Translations under genes and position numbers: made by a program
Assembly: GCF_024713945.1 (NCBI RefSeq)
Contig: NC_134685.1
Span: 3,281,001-3,345,000, forward strand
Source of the DNA: Dermatophagoides farinae
Taxonomy: Eukaryota > Arthropoda > Arachnida > Sarcoptiformes > Pyroglyphidae
Direction: 5' to 3'
DNA: 64,000 nucleotides
The notes under the pieces: generated by a model
The model's input: the letters and a program-made list of their open reading frames with translations, nothing else
What the model was told of the DNA's origin: nothing
Databases searched by the model: none
Part shown: positions 13,189-26,494 of the stretch, in pieces
How the letters are laid out: the number at the start of each line of letters is the position of its first letter
Numbering within the stretch: the first letter of the stretch is position 1

Positions 13189-14259
13189 GTAAGTCAATTG
13201 ATTATGTTTGAACTAAAATTATCAAAATCCTTTTTTTCAAATACGATTCGATTCGATTCGATTTTTGTTTTTTGATCATCATCATCAGTGTGATGTGAAA
13301 ACAAACATGTATGAGCAAAAATGATCAAGAAAAAAAGCTGTGATATTCAAACAAAAAAATCCTTTTTATTTTTGTATCAATTGTCAATCCATAAAACACA
13401 TACACACATACAAACAGACACCACAGACTCTTTATCAAAATCATTCACAACATGAAATCATGTTTTGTTCAAATCATTGATTGATTTTTTTCCGAATAAA
13501 TCAAGTTCAAAAAAACGAGTTGAAAAAAAATCCACCATCATGATTCATACCATATTATGCTTTGTCATCATTATCATCCAAGAAATATGATTTTATCTCA
13601 AATGTCAAATCACTTGGTTCATTGTTTTTTTTTGTTGGCTGGTGGTTATTAATATGTCGATATCAGAATAATCATCATCATCATCATCGTCAATGTTGTC
13701 AATCAAAATTATGGCTCGATCTTTTTTTAATATTTGGAAAATTTTTTTCCGGTGAAACCATAAAATCCATCCCTAGACACCAATCGATAATTGAAATTAA
13801 AATCGAAATGATAATAATTTGATTACTACAAAAACCAAATGCTGTAAAACAAAATCGTATGATGATGATAATGCACGTGCGCACTATATATCGACCTGAT
13901 AAATGATGATGTTGGTGGCTGGTTGGTTGGTTGGTCTTTTGAATACCAATGGATGATGATATGATGATGTGAGTGCGTGTGTTTTTTTTTATACAGAGGT
14001 ATATCTTATGGATATTGTTTTTTCTTTATTAGGGACATGTGCCATTGTGATGTATGTTGGTTTGTTGTTGTTATGGTTAAAAAAAATTGTGCGTTTTTGT
14101 TGTTTTATATTAACTGGAACACCGCATACACGCACACAAACACACACACAACTTTGACATTTTATTATTTTGTTTCTGTTTTCCAAATCATAAAAACATT
14201 TGAATCATAATCATCCACAAATCGGTTGATGGAATTTTTGTTTTTCATTCATTCACTTT

Positions 14260-14430
14260 TATATAAATATAAATCATCTTGACAACAGCAATCAAATTAT
14301 CTCCATTTTACAATTTGTCCTTGTGATCATTTGTGATTGATTTCTTGTTTTTTTTTCTCTGTTAAATTACTGTGAACCAAAAAAAATTGAAAATGGATCA
14401 AAATTATCTAAGTATGATTTTGGCCAAAAG
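14260..14430 (+). promoter_or_regulatory. TATA-like promoter with a 12-codon ORF ending at a splice donor
   Basis: TATATAAATAT at 14260-14270 is followed by an ATG at 14393 that opens MDQNYLSMILAK and runs into AAAAG/GTTTGT at 14431. This layout suggests a first exon, perhaps an alternative 5' exon of the downstream choline kinase gene. No acceptor that joins it in frame was identified. Confidence 0.25.
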
Positions 14431-14944
14431 GTTTGTCTATTTCTTCTTTTTGTTTTTTTTCATTTTTAATTCGATGAAAAATTTTTCCATTTACTAAACA
14501 ACATGACAATTTGTGATTGCCATCTAGTGCCAGATAGAAATTCAAATGTTTTTTTGTTTTTGTTTTTGTTTTTGTTTTGTTTTGTTATATTTCAAAATAT
14601 GAAACGCATCAATCAATTCTAATGAATGTCTCTCTTTTTTGTATTTACAAAACACATTCAAATTCACAACACAAACAAGAAAAAAAAATGATACTTGATT
14701 TCCCACACACCCACAAAATTAACAACAAAAAAAAAATACTTGTGATCTTATGATCGATTGATTGATTATCAATAATGATGATGAGGATGATGGAAATCAA
14801 ATAATTTGAACGTGTGTCGTATATCGTACACAATCGTGTTTGTATGCGCGTTTGTATTTTTTGTTTATTTGCATCATTTAATCCAAAAAAAAAAATTAAT
14901 TGATTAGAATTTATCAAAGTGTACAAAGTTCCGCTCGCTTCGGG

Positions 14945-14955
14945 TATATAAAAAA
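14945..14955 (+). promoter_or_regulatory. TATA box of choline kinase gene
   Basis: TATATAAAAAA lies about 115 nt upstream of the choline kinase ATG at 15061, a normal distance for a TATA box plus short 5' UTR. Confidence 0.45.
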
Positions 14956-15060
14956 AACTTTTTACCATTCAATTTGAATTGTTTTGCTTTTTTTGTTGTT
15001 TTGATTAATTGATTTAATTCGGTTTTTTTTCTTTTTTTTTTGGTTTTTGCTTTCAACATC

Positions 15061-17102
15061 ATGTTGGTGGAACAATTCAATTCCTGTTCTAATTCATCAT
15101 CATCACGGAATACGACAAATGAAACAAATGACAATAATAATAATAATAGTGAGCCAACAAGTGAAAGTTCAACACAGATGCGTGATCGTGCATATGAAAT
15201 ATGTCGAAAATATCTTAGTGGTGAATGGAACAAAATATCAAGTGATGATATGATCTTTAAAACCGTTAGGTTTGTTACTTAATATTTGTTGTCATACCAT
15301 AATGTCAATTCTTTTTGTTTTGTTCACACACACACACACATAGTGGCGGTTTAAGTAATCTATTATATTATTGTTCATTACCGGCAACACATACACCGGT
15401 GACTGGTGAACCAAGTCAAGTATTGTTACGAATGTATGGCCAATTATTGGATAGATATGATACAAAAATTACCGATTCAGTTATAACAATGTTATTATCG
15501 GAACGTAAACTTGGACCAAAACTATATGGAATATTTCCAGGTGGCCGTCTTGAAGAATATATTCCTGTAAGTAATCATTATAAATGAACACTTTAATTTG
15601 ACTATATGTCTATTTGTGTACATGTTTGTGAAACAAAAAATTGTCGGGAAAAAAAAGAAAATTCCAAAATTGCTCATTTGTTGCTCACTCTAAAATATTG
15701 GCCATCAATTTTTTTTGACCATTAATGAAAAAAAAATGTGAGATATTGATATGTTCCATGATTGATTTTTTTCCACTTTGCTTCGTTTGTTTGTTCGTTC
15801 GTTCGTTTATTCGTTTGTTGTTTTGAAATGTGCGTAAAAACACACACAACCACAACACCAACCCCGTTCGTTTGATTTTTGTCTGCCCAAATTGTTTGAT
15901 TTGTTTTTTGTTTGTTATTTAATGTGATCTTTTTTAATCCGTTCTTTTTTCTCATTTTTACACACACACACAAAAAAATGTGTTATAAATCTATCTTGTT
16001 ATGTGTGTATTTTTTCTCAAAAACAAAAATCTAAATATAAAAAAAAATGAAATGAAATTGAAAAAGGCACGAGCAATGGTTTGTAATGAACTTTCAGATC
16101 CATTGTATTCAGCGATTATAGCAAGAAAATTGGCAATTGTACATCATTTAAATGTACCGATCAATAAAGAACCAACATGGTTATCGGAATTGTTTGATTT
16201 ATGGTTGAAACAGACAAGAAAACTAGAAAAGGAAATATCAACAACAACAACATCATCATCATCATCTTCATCAGAAATATCAAAGATTGAACAGGAATTA
16301 ATACGGTTTGATTTTGAAAATGAGATTAAAATATTATTTCGTATATTGGATCAATGTGAATCACCAGTTGTATTTTGTCATAATGATCTTCAAGAAGGTA
16401 ATATTTTATTACCATCAGATGATAAGCATTTGTCTAAATTGCTCAATAATAATGTATCGGAATCGACAATAACAACAACAACAACGGCGACGGCAACGAC
16501 AACCAAAAGTGATGGTGATAATGTCAATGATAATGACGATAATGATAATGGACAAAGATTGAATGGCAATGGCAAACAACAAAAACAACGACGTTCCGAT
16601 TTCGATGATCATATTGTATTTATTGATTTTGAATTCTGTTCATATAATTATCGTGGTTTTGATTTAGCAAATCATTTTGTGGAACGTATGTTTGATTATT
16701 CCAATAGTGAATGGCCACATTATTTTGCATATATGGATCGTTTTCCAAATGATGATGAGAAACGACATTTTATTCGTGAATATCTTAAACAATGTTCGGA
16801 GCTTAGTACACCAATACCATTATTGGATAATGAAGAACATCTGATTAAAGAGGTTGATTTCTATGCATTAGCAACACATTTATTATGGACATTATGGGGT
16901 ATTACTAATGCACGTACATCGAAAATATCATTTGGTTATATGGTGAGTTTTGTTTGTTCACTCACTCGTTTTGATTTGATTAAAATTAAATTTTTTTTTC
17001 ACCCAAATTCCATTGCAATAGGAATATGGCAAAACACGTCTGGAAGCATATCATATGCATAAAAAATTTGTGCTTGAAAAATATTGCCTTAAAATTGATT
17101 GA
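15061..17102 (+). CDS. CHK: Choline/ethanolamine kinase
   Basis: Exons 15061-15269, 15344-15566, 16067-16942 and 17022-17102 give about 462 aa. The enzyme phosphorylates choline (and often ethanolamine) with ATP, the first step of the Kennedy pathway for phosphatidylcholine, in the cytosol. Seen: the ATP-loop region SGGLSNLLYYCSLP; RLEEYIP; the phosphotransferase motif VFCHNDLQEGNIL (catalytic Asp about residue 251); the choline-kinase motif VFIDFEFCSYNYRGFDLANH (metal-binding Asp about 331); and the C-terminal WTLWGITNARTSKISFGYM. Between the two motifs sits an extra run of about 60 residues rich in Thr, Asp and Asn, absent from vertebrate enzymes as I recall them. The 500-nt second intron is long for this window. 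The ATG at 15061 is the first in frame after the TATA box at 14945. Choline versus ethanolamine preference cannot be read from the sequence. Confidence 0.93.
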
Positions 17103-17947
17103 TGATTTGTAGATATATTTATAATTTATTTTTTTTCTATACATACACACCCGTTTATTACATTTATATTTATGATCATCCGTTATTCATCGTGTGTGTG
17201 TGTGTCTGGTTATCATCATCACAACAATTTATTTATGAAAAGAAAAAAAAATCCAATTGTTGATCAGTGGTGGTGATTGGTTTTGTTTTGTTGTGATGTT
17301 TTATTTTTTTTTTTCACATTTGCATCTTACATGCATTTCATACACACACAGACATGCACACGATAATATTCATAATCTGTTGAAATACACAGCAAAATCA
17401 AAAAAATTGTGTCAAATAAGCAAAAATTTTATTTCGATTTTTTTTTTGCATTTATCTGAATTTTTTTCTCTTGAATTTATTTATATACACTGCACAGATA
17501 CTTTTATTGAAATAAAAAAAATATAATAATAATTATTGATATCAATCATCAATAATTTTTAATTTTTTTAGAAATAGACATAAACATTAATCAGATAATA
17601 AAGAGATAGATATAAAGGCGAAACGGTTTGTTATTTTTCTTTAGCAAAACGAAAGTCTAATGTGCACCGTAACGACATCTATCATTGGCAACTTGCAACA
17701 ATCGAGTAAATGTTAAATGCTATATTTCATTGTTATTATGAATGTATTATTTTACACTAAATTTTTTATTTTTTATAAAAAAAAATTATTATTACACAGC
17801 TTTCCAATTCAATTAATGACATAGTTTAAAAATTGCACATTTTTTTCATTTTCATTTATTAGAGATGAAAATGTGTGAGAATATGAATTAATTTTACACT
17901 GATCTACAGATGAGATGATGATGTGTTTTTTTATCTTGTCTTTTTAC
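17103..17947. other. Intergenic, no gene seen
   Basis: Holds the 3' UTR of choline kinase and the 3' end of the minus-strand H2B gene. No histone-type stem-loop is visible on the minus strand below 17948. Confidence 0.55.
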
Positions 17948-18328
17948 TCATTTGCTCGATGTATATTTGGTAACAGATTTTGTGCCTTCCGATACTGCAT
18001 GTTTGGCCAATTCTCCCGGTAACAATAATCGTACACTAGTTTGTATCTCTCTTGAAGTAATTGTTGTTCGTTTATTGTTTTGTGCTAATCTCGATGCTTC
18101 GGCTGCAATACGTTCAAATATGTCGTTGACAAATGAATTCATTATGGACATTGCCTTCGATGATATTCCTGTATCCGGATGTACTTGTTTCATTACTTTA
18201 TAGATGTAAATCGAAAATGATTCTTTACGGCGACGATGTTTCTTCTTTTTATCCGATACACGAACAGATTTCTGTGCTTTTCCAGCACTTTTCTTTTCAA
18301 TCTTACTGGTTGTTGGTGTTGGCGCCAT
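17948..18328 (-). CDS. H2B: Histone H2B, divergent copy without stem-loop
   Basis: A single exon of 126 aa. The core is a standard H2[41 protein letters not shown] and the ending [17 protein letters not shown]. It differs from the second H2B at 21933-22307 at roughly a dozen positions, mostly in the N-terminal tail ([14 protein letters not shown]). H2B pairs with H2A in the nucleosome. The Met at 18328 is used because the tail starts there; an earlier in-frame Met at 18367 would add 13 hydrophobic residues. It is head-to-head with H2A at 18815 and carries the same promoter motif as the other H2B. The next 300 nt downstream show no stem-loop, so the mRNA is probably polyadenylated and not S-phase restricted (inference). 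Confidence 0.95.
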   Translation of the reverse strand: MAPTPTTSKIEKKSAGKAQKSVRVSDKKKKHRRRKESFSIYIYKVMKQVHPDTGISSKAMSIMNSFVNDIFERIAAEASRLAQNNKRTTITSREIQTSVRLLLPGELAKHAVSEGTKSVTKYTSSK

Positions 18329-18491
18329 ATATGATATGAACGATATTATAAATTGATCAAATAACAATTATATTTGTTGAGTGAAAGACAAAAAATGAAG
18401 AAAAAACGCTCAGAGAACAAACACAAATACAACAGGTCGAGTATTTCGAACAAAAAAAAAATTTTCAAAAAAATCGCAATCATTTCCATTT

Positions 18492-18532
18492 TATATAATC
18501 GACAAAATGGTGTACGCAGCACGAGCCAATCA
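18492..18532 (-). promoter_or_regulatory. H2B promoter: TATA plus CCAAT motif
   Basis: A TATATAA-like box near 18492-18498 is followed upstream (minus sense) by GGTGTACGCAGCACGAGCC and AATCA at 18509-18532. The second H2B promoter carries nearly the same 24-bp block at 22411-22434 (one mismatch), at a similar distance from its own TATA box. This shared block argues for a common H2B regulator. Confidence 0.6.
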
Positions 18533-18814
18533 AAATGCACCAATTTTAATCCCATCAATTGTAGAAGCAAAAGCGAAACCTGAAGGCGATACAGCTAGTA
18601 GCATTTGAGAATGATGTGGTTGTAGAAACGACTCACGATCATAAGAAAAATTTTTGTTGTTGTTTATTGATCAGCATTGAGCAAAAGAAAAATAAAAACC
18701 CAGAAAACAACAACAACGACGACGACGACGAAGACAATTTTTTAAAGTCATTTAAGCATAAGCATCTCTGGTTGATTTGTATTGATCTCTGAAGTTATTT
18801 TAATCACCATCATC

Positions 18815-19255
18815 ATGTCTGGTCGCGGAAAAGGTGGTAAAGTCAAATCGAAAGCTAAATCACGTTCATCGCGTGCTGGCCTGCAATTTCCCGTTGGTCG
18901 AATACATCGTTTACTTCGTAAAGGTATGAATATGCGATATGATGATGATGATGAAATGAATTTGAATCATTTGTTTGTAACCAAATTAGGTAATTATGCT
19001 GAACGTGTTGGTGCCGGTGCACCAGTTTATCTCGCAGCTGTATTGGAATATTTAGCTGCCGAAGTATTAGAATTGGCCGGCAATGCTGCAAGAGATAATA
19101 AAAAGACACGTATCATTCCACGTCATTTACAATTGGCCATTCGTAACGATGAAGAATTGAATAAACTATTGAGCGGTGTTACTATCGCACAAGGTGGTGT
19201 ACTACCAAACATTCAGGCTGTATTGTTGCCGAAGAAAACGGAAAAAACTGCTTAG
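18815..19255 (+). CDS. H2A: Histone H2A with a 66-nt intron
   Basis: Exons 18815-18923 and 18990-19255 give 124 aa. The product is identical to the intronless H2A at 22609 except Ser for Thr at about position 12, including the acidic-patch region and the ending [17 protein letters not shown]. The intron (GTATGA...TTAG) interrupts the [10 protein letters not shown] junction, has a length divisible by three and no stop codon, so retention would insert 22 residues into the L1 region. Replication-dependent animal H2A genes are normally intronless and end in a stem-loop; this copy has no stem-loop in the following 400 nt. It is therefore probably a polyadenylated, replication-independent copy (inference). 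Codons have drifted toward A/T relative to the other copy. It is head-to-head with H2B. Confidence 0.95.
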   Translation: MSGRGKGGKVKSKAKSRSSRAGLQFPVGRIHRLLRKGMNMRYDDDDEMNLNHLFVTKLGNYAERVGAGAPVYLAAVLEYLAAEVLELAGNAARDNKKTRIIPRHLQLAIRNDEELNKLLSGVTIAQGGVLPNIQAVLLPKKTEKTA

Positions 19256-19661
19256 AATTCATACATAATCTCATCATTATAATGACAACAATCACAGACA
19301 GACATGTGACTTATACAAAATTTTGTAAATCAGAATTTCTTGTTTCAATTGCAATTTGTAAAATTCATTTCATTTCATTTAATTAATAAATCATAAACAG
19401 ACGCATCACATGAAGTAAAAGTTGCACATTTGAACATCATTGATTGACTGAAATAACTTTTTTCAAATTTGTTGGAGCAGTCTTAACTCAAAATCAATTT
19501 TATTTACAAAGTAATGAATTATTAATTAATATAAATCAATTTGGTCAATTTGTTTGTTTCCATAATTGCTAAAACAAATAGAAAATGAAAAAATGTTTAC
19601 ATGTTGTCTATGATGTAGATTATTTCATATTTGGCATCGATCGATCGATTGATTGGGATGA
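19256..19661. other. Tail-to-tail spacer between H2A and H4
   Basis: The plus-strand H2A and minus-strand H4 converge here. No GGTCCT...AGGACC stem-loop occurs on either strand, unlike around the four genes at 20.9-23.7 kb. AATAAA-like signals are present on both strands (near 19385 plus and 19499 minus). Confidence 0.6.
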
Positions 19662-19976
<315 letters not shown>

Positions 19977-20057
19977 TTACGAGAATTTGTCAAAAAAATT
20001 GAAGTAACCACAAAAGGCAAGAGATTGCGAGTGAAGATTGGATTGCCAATTTTGGAA

Positions 20058-20118
20058 TTTATATACTCGTAGAGTAAAGCTCGAGTGAACTCAGTCTTGC
20101 CGTTGCGCATGTCAAAAC
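20058..20118 (-). promoter_or_regulatory. H4 promoter block, copy 1
   Basis: The minus strand has TATATAAA at 20065-20058. Just upstream are the blocks CTCTACGAGTATATAA, ACTGAGTTC and CGTTTTGACATGCGC. The same three elements in the same order flank the other H4 gene at 23800-23880, so the promoter was copied along with the gene. Confidence 0.6.
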
Positions 20119-20944
20119 GGTGTCGATTTTTTGCGCGAAAACTGCATGGTGATTGCAAAGGTGGTTTTTTTGTAATACTCAAAAGGAATATTTGATTTTT
20201 ATCAAAAAAACTACTACCAAAACAAAATAAAATCTGGCCTGGTCTGGTATGACAAAAAAAAACGATTTTTTTTTCTTTCAATAAAGCAAAAGCAATGGAA
20301 TCATGTTTCGTTTGTCGTGTAACGGATTATATGAAAGGATTCCCAGCTGATCGTCAATCATCAATCATTGATCGTTAATCATCAACAACGAAGAAACAAA
20401 AAAAACCCTAACATATAAAAAAAGACACGATGCTGCGTTGAAAAATCTCTTAGTGAGTATCATGCTTTAGTTTGTGTTCTGTGTTTTCCTCAAGTTTCTT
20501 ACATTCATGTACCGATCTTCTTGTTTTTCAGATTTTCATCATTATTCCGAGTGTTCTGGTTTTTGTCTTTACGTTGCACGTAATTAATCGAAGTCGTCTT
20601 TACACATCGTCCACTGGATTCAATTTGTCAACACATAACGTTCCATAATTATTCTTCAACACATCTCTCAACTAATTTGCTTTAATCTATTACTATTTGT
20701 TCTTCACCATTAAATTAAATAAAGCTTTTATTTTTAACAAACGTCTTTTCAGAGTCATTCACGTTTTCTGTAACAGTCGTCCTTTAATGCATTGAAATAA
20801 ACTCGAGAAATCGGAATGATTTTATTCAAATGACAAATAACAAAGATTAAAAAATGCTCGAATCTCAATTGGATCAAAATGTGGTCCTAAAAAGGACCGT
20901 TTGTATATGAATGATGGATTAGATTAGAATGAAAATTGATGAAT
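20119..20944. other. Spacer between H4 and H3
   Basis: No gene recognised. It contains AT-rich DNA and, at its right end, the H3 3' processing signals at 20852-20898. Confidence 0.5.
20852..20898 (-). terminator. H3 histone 3' stem-loop and downstream element
   Basis: On the minus strand GGTCCTTTTTAGGACC (20898-20883) folds into a 6-bp stem with a four-T loop, 47 nt past the H3 stop. About 18 nt further is GATTCGAGCATTTTTT, shared in variant form by the three other stem-loop genes and in the right place for a U7 snRNP histone downstream element. Confidence 0.8.
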
Positions 20945-21863
<919 letters not shown>

Positions 21864-21909
21864 AAAAAATGCTCTGATTCGTAATTAAATTGTGGTCCTG
21901 AAAAGGACC
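21864..21909 (-). terminator. H2B histone 3' stem-loop and downstream element
   Basis: The minus strand reads GGTCCTTTTCAGGACC (21909-21894): a 6-bp stem with the classic TTTC loop, 24 nt after the H2B stop. Downstream is ACGAATCAGAGCATTTTTT, matching the element after the H3, H2A and H4 genes. Confidence 0.85.
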
Positions 21910-21932
21910 GTTTTATATGATGAATGAAATGA

Positions 21933-22307
21933 TTATTTGCTGGATGTGTATTTGGTGACGGCTTTGGTTCCTTCGGATACGGCATGCTTGGCCAATTCAC
22001 CAGGTAACAAAAGTCGGACAGCAGTTTGGACTTCTCTTGAGGTGATGGTTGTTCGTTTGTTGTAATGTGACAAACGCGATGATTCAGCAGCAATTCGTTC
22101 GAAGATGTCGTTCACAAACGAGTTCATGATTGACATGGCTTTCGATGAAATACCAGTGTCCGGGTGGACTTGCTTCAACACCTTATAGATGTAGATCGAG
22201 AAAGATTCTTTACGACGACGATGTTTCTTCTTCTTGTCCGTAGCACGAACAGATTTCTGTGCTTTACCAGATTTTTTGACAGCTTTACCAGTGCTTGGTG
22301 GGGCCAT
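21933..22307 (-). CDS. H2B: Histone H2B, stem-loop copy
   Basis: A single exon of 124 aa, starting [17 protein letters not shown] and ending KYTSSK, with the complete H2B histone fold. The Met at 22307 is chosen because homology starts there; earlier in-frame Mets lie within the promoter. It is head-to-head with H2A at 22609 over a 301-bp shared promoter. A perfect stem-loop follows the stop, so it is probably expressed in S phase (family knowledge). Confidence 0.97.
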   Translation of the reverse strand: MAPPSTGKAVKKSGKAQKSVRATDKKKKHRRRKESFSIYIYKVLKQVHPDTGISSKAMSIMNSFVNDIFERIAAESSRLSHYNKRTTITSREVQTAVRLLLPGELAKHAVSEGTKAVTKYTSSK

Positions 22308-22983
<676 letters not shown>

Positions 22984-23021
22984 TTTCATTTACATTTAAT
23001 TTCATTTTCATCATATAAAAC

Positions 23022-23067
23022 GGTCCTTTTAAGGACCACATTTCATTTACCGAATTCGAGCATTTTT
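23022..23067 (+). terminator. H2A histone 3' stem-loop and downstream element
   Basis: GGTCCTTTTAAGGACC (23022-23037) has a 6-bp stem and TTTA loop, followed by ACA. Fifteen nt later comes GAATTCGAGCATTTTTTT, the counterpart of the downstream element in the other stem-loop genes. Confidence 0.85.
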
Positions 23068-23294
23068 TTGTATAATAAAATTTTCATTTCGTAAATAATT
23101 TTATCATTTGAAACACTTTGATTTATTTATCATCACTAGAATATGTGTTGTAGATCAGGGTTATGTTTTGGTTTAATTTTGTGATACTTGATCAAGTTTG
23201 TTATTTGTAATAGTATAACCGAAAAAGGTTGAAATAGAAAAAGTATAACCAAAAGAAATAAAGATCAGAATCTCATTTTATTTAAAAACAAAAT

Positions 23295-23339
23295 AAATAG
23301 CTCTTAATCTAAATTACAATTGTGGCCCTAAAAAGGACC
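23295..23339 (-). terminator. H4 histone 3' stem-loop and downstream element
   Basis: The minus strand reads GGTCCTTTTTAGGGCC (23339-23324). One T-G wobble replaces a T-A pair, so the RNA stem is kept. Downstream is AGATTAAGAGCTATTTATT, a looser version of the shared element; its AAGAGCT core resembles the vertebrate U7 target. Confidence 0.8.
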
Positions 23340-23402
23340 GTTTTTAATCGATATAGATGAGTATGGAATGAATGGGATGGGGTAAAATGATGTAAAACGG
23401 AA

Positions 23403-23939
<537 letters not shown>

Positions 23940-24029
23940 TCAAGATTCTACAATTGTTTTGTCTTTCTGAATTGTCAGAACTTTGAAATTAAAAAAAACA
24001 AGAACTACACGTATCAATCAAATTTTTCG

Positions 24030-24800
24030 TTGACTTTAGACATGGATTATCCAGATTTAAACATGTTCGCACTATACTTTATGAAACGATTCCGTTTATA
24101 TTTGAGTCTTGTCAAGAATATGAAAGTTGTTTCAATCCAAATAAAATGTTGGTAACCAGAAGAAGAAAATTCATTCTGAAATTATGATTTAATTTTTGTT
24201 GATCATTTGAGGTACTTTATTATTATGGAATCATGGAATCTTTTATATATCAAATCGAAATCGTTATCCATTTATAATATGGTGAAGAGATGTTTTGGTT
24301 CAAAATGGGGTTTGAATTTTGATGTTTTATGAACTACCAATTGATCTTCGTATTGAATATTTAACGAATATTTATCGTATAAATCATTCTCTACCTGTTA
24401 CATGGCTTAATGATTGTAGATTTCAATTGGATATTATCATTATCATATTTTTACTGATGGTTCCAAGTTGAATGGCCGTGCCGTGTTGTCATTGAGCCGG
24501 ACACTGATCAAATTGTTCTAGTTTGGTGCACAGGATTCGTCAATCTAATTCTAGACATTTCTGGTTAAATTGGGTTCGAGCACATTCTGGTGTTTATGGT
24601 AATGAAATGGCTCAAATCAATTGTGAAGAATATTGTTCGATTTAATTGGAATCAAGATGGATTTCATTTTGAGTCAATTTTTGTTTGGTCATGACAGATT
24701 TGGGGAATATCTGACTAGATTTAGCATTTGGTCTGTCGATGTTTGCGGTTTCTGAGAGAGCGTTCTTTACTGGAACTGCGGATTGGTTGTTTGTTGTTTA
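24030..24800 (+). mobile_element. Degenerate LINE fragment (3' part of ORF2 with RNase H)
   Basis: Translated pieces in shifting frames resemble the end of a non-LTR retrotransposon ORF2: a stretch HVRTILYETIPFIFESCQEY near 24050-24110; an RNase H strand FTDGSKLNGR near 24450-24480; a second RNase H motif NWVRAHSGVYGNEMA near 24565-24615; and a C-terminal segment GHDRFGEYLTRFSIW near 24690-24735. The RNase H motifs are typical of I/R1/Jockey-like LINEs. Frameshifts and stops separate the pieces, so it is dead. An A-rich tract after 24810 could be the 3' tail. The 5' end is missing or unrecognisable. Clade assignment is uncertain. Confidence 0.65.
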
Positions 24801-25765
24801 TTTTTTGTTAAGGCGAATAAAATTGTAATTAAAAAACAAAACAAAAAAAGAAGAAAAAAACACTGACACAAGACGGAATGTTATTGTTCGAATCCTCTAT
24901 TGAGCATGCTCCTCGACTTTGTTTCTCTTTCTCTTCTCTTTTTTTGCCCGTCTGACAATTTATTTTTACTAAAAGACCATAATGAATCAATTGATGGGAT
25001 CGATTTTTTACAACTTCCAATAACTTCCGGTGGGTAAATTTAGCATCATTGGAAAGAAAATTTCATGAGAAAAATTTTAATACTAAATTCATTGCAATTA
25101 ATGCTCAATTCATTAAAGTATTGGCCATTGATTTCAAGAATACATTATGTCTATCAGAGTGTTTACGTTGTGGACGTTTTAGTCAATTTGCGTCAATTCT
25201 TGGCTGTGAATCCGAAATTTTTTTCCGTGATCGTAAACTACAATAACTAGGCTTTCGATTGATACGAAAATCATTTGGATACATTAATGATTTCCTGGAT
25301 AAAATTCCACATTAATCGCGATGAACAAACCGTATTTGACGCGACAAACTTTTTCATCAACTTTGACTGGATTTTTGACGCTGTTATCAATAATTGTTCT
25401 GAAAAATTTTCACGTCATTAGAAAGCATATTCATTACTGAATTCAATGATGTCAAATTTGTCAGAATCAATCAAGGATTCGATAGTAAAACGGATCAAAA
25501 ACTGAATGAACAAAACACAATTATGGCCACAATGGTTTATTTTGCCACAGTGATTTTGTTGTGAGTTCGCTCGTAATTCAGTCAGTTAGGTATATATATC
25601 GTCGCTCGTCGTCGTCGCGCTACTACTTGCTATTCGTCATTCGTTCAAACTGCAACTATCGTTCGTGCAGATTTTTCGTTTCGTAAACAATTATTGTCAC
25701 GCTCGTTATATCGTAACGATTTATTCCTTGTTCAATTCATTTTGATTCTCTTTGAAACAACAACA
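24801..25765. other. Spacer before H1, with H1 promoter
   Basis: No gene recognised; open frames around 25050-25250 match nothing I know and could be further transposon debris. TATATATATC at 25591-25600 is a plausible H1 TATA box, followed by a CG-richer stretch with TCGTCGCTCG-like repeats leading to the ATG at 25766. Confidence 0.45.
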
Positions 25766-26494
25766 ATGGCTGAAACTGTCGCATCCGCTGCTGCAGCTGC
25801 CGCTGCTCAAGCACAACAACAAACTAAACCGAAAAAAGCTTCTGGAGCTAAAAAATCTGCAAAGCCAAAAACGGTCGCAACTCATCCACCAGTGGCTCAA
25901 ATGGTCAAAGCAGCTATTGTAGCGTTGAAAGAACGTAATGGTTCATCATTGCAAGCCATCAAGAAATACATCCAATCCAATTATAGTGTTGATATCGAAC
26001 GCATGTCACCGTTCATTCGAAAACATTTGAAAAGTGCCGTTGCAAAAGGCTTGTTGATCCAATCGAAAGGCAAAGGTGCTTCTGGTTCATTCAAATTGAA
26101 CAAAGGTGAAAAGAAAGAAGCTAAAGCCAAAAAACCGAAAACTGTCAAAGCAGCCAAAACGGTGAAAAAAGAAAAACCTGCTGGCGTGAAAAAAGCTAAA
26201 CCATCATCGAAACCTAAATCGGCTGCCGTTACGGCTACTGCTACCACTGTTGCTGGAACCAAAAAGGTAAAACCATCGAAACCAGCTAAATCGCCGGCAA
26301 AAGAAGGACAGGAAAAGAAAGCCAAGATTGAAAAGAAACGTAAAGCACCAAAATCGCCGAAAAAACCAATGGTTAAATCAACAACATCGGCTCCGGCTAA
26401 AAAAGCTAAACCAGCCAAATCGCCATCAAAAAAAGCAGCAGCTAAAAAACCGTCGACAACGAAAAAAGCAGCCGCTGGTGGAACAAAGAAGTGA
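25766..26494 (+). CDS. H1: Linker histone H1
   Basis: A single exon of 242 aa. An Ala/Gln-rich N-terminal tail is followed by the globular winged-helix domain at about residues 42-120 ([57 protein letters not shown]). The long Lys/Ala/Pro tail contains repeated AKSPAK/KSP-type sites. H1 binds linker DNA and compacts chromatin. The Met at 25766 ([12 protein letters not shown]) is chosen over 25694 because it starts the Ala-rich tail typical of H1. Unlike the adjacent quartet it has no visible stem-loop downstream; AATAAA occurs at 26737-26742, so polyadenylation is likely. Confidence 0.95.
   Translation: MAETVASAAAAAAAQAQQQTKPKKASGAKKSAKPKTVATHPPVAQMVKAAIVALKERNGSSLQAIKKYIQSNYSVDIERMSPFIRKHLKSAVAKGLLIQSKGKGASGSFKLNKGEKKEAKAKKPKTVKAAKTVKKEKPAGVKKAKPSSKPKSAAVTATATTVAGTKKVKPSKPAKSPAKEGQEKKAKIEKKRKAPKSPKKPMVKSTTSAPAKKAKPAKSPSKKAAAKKPSTTKKAAAGGTKK

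Larger units (their letters stand above)
12194..15060. other. Mostly non-coding interval with possible orphan exons
   Basis: No recognised gene. It contains an unexplained open frame (12842-13188), a TATA-like box with a mini-ORF and donor (14260-14430), a CTCF-like motif (14519-14530) and the choline kinase TATA box (14945). The rest is AT-rich with CAT and CA repeats. Confidence 0.5.

Noticed and set aside
18815-19255. Novel H2A variant with a 22-residue insertion
   Set aside because: The insertion is bounded by GT...AG exactly at the conserved RKG-NYAE site and its removal restores canonical H2A, so an intron is the better reading.
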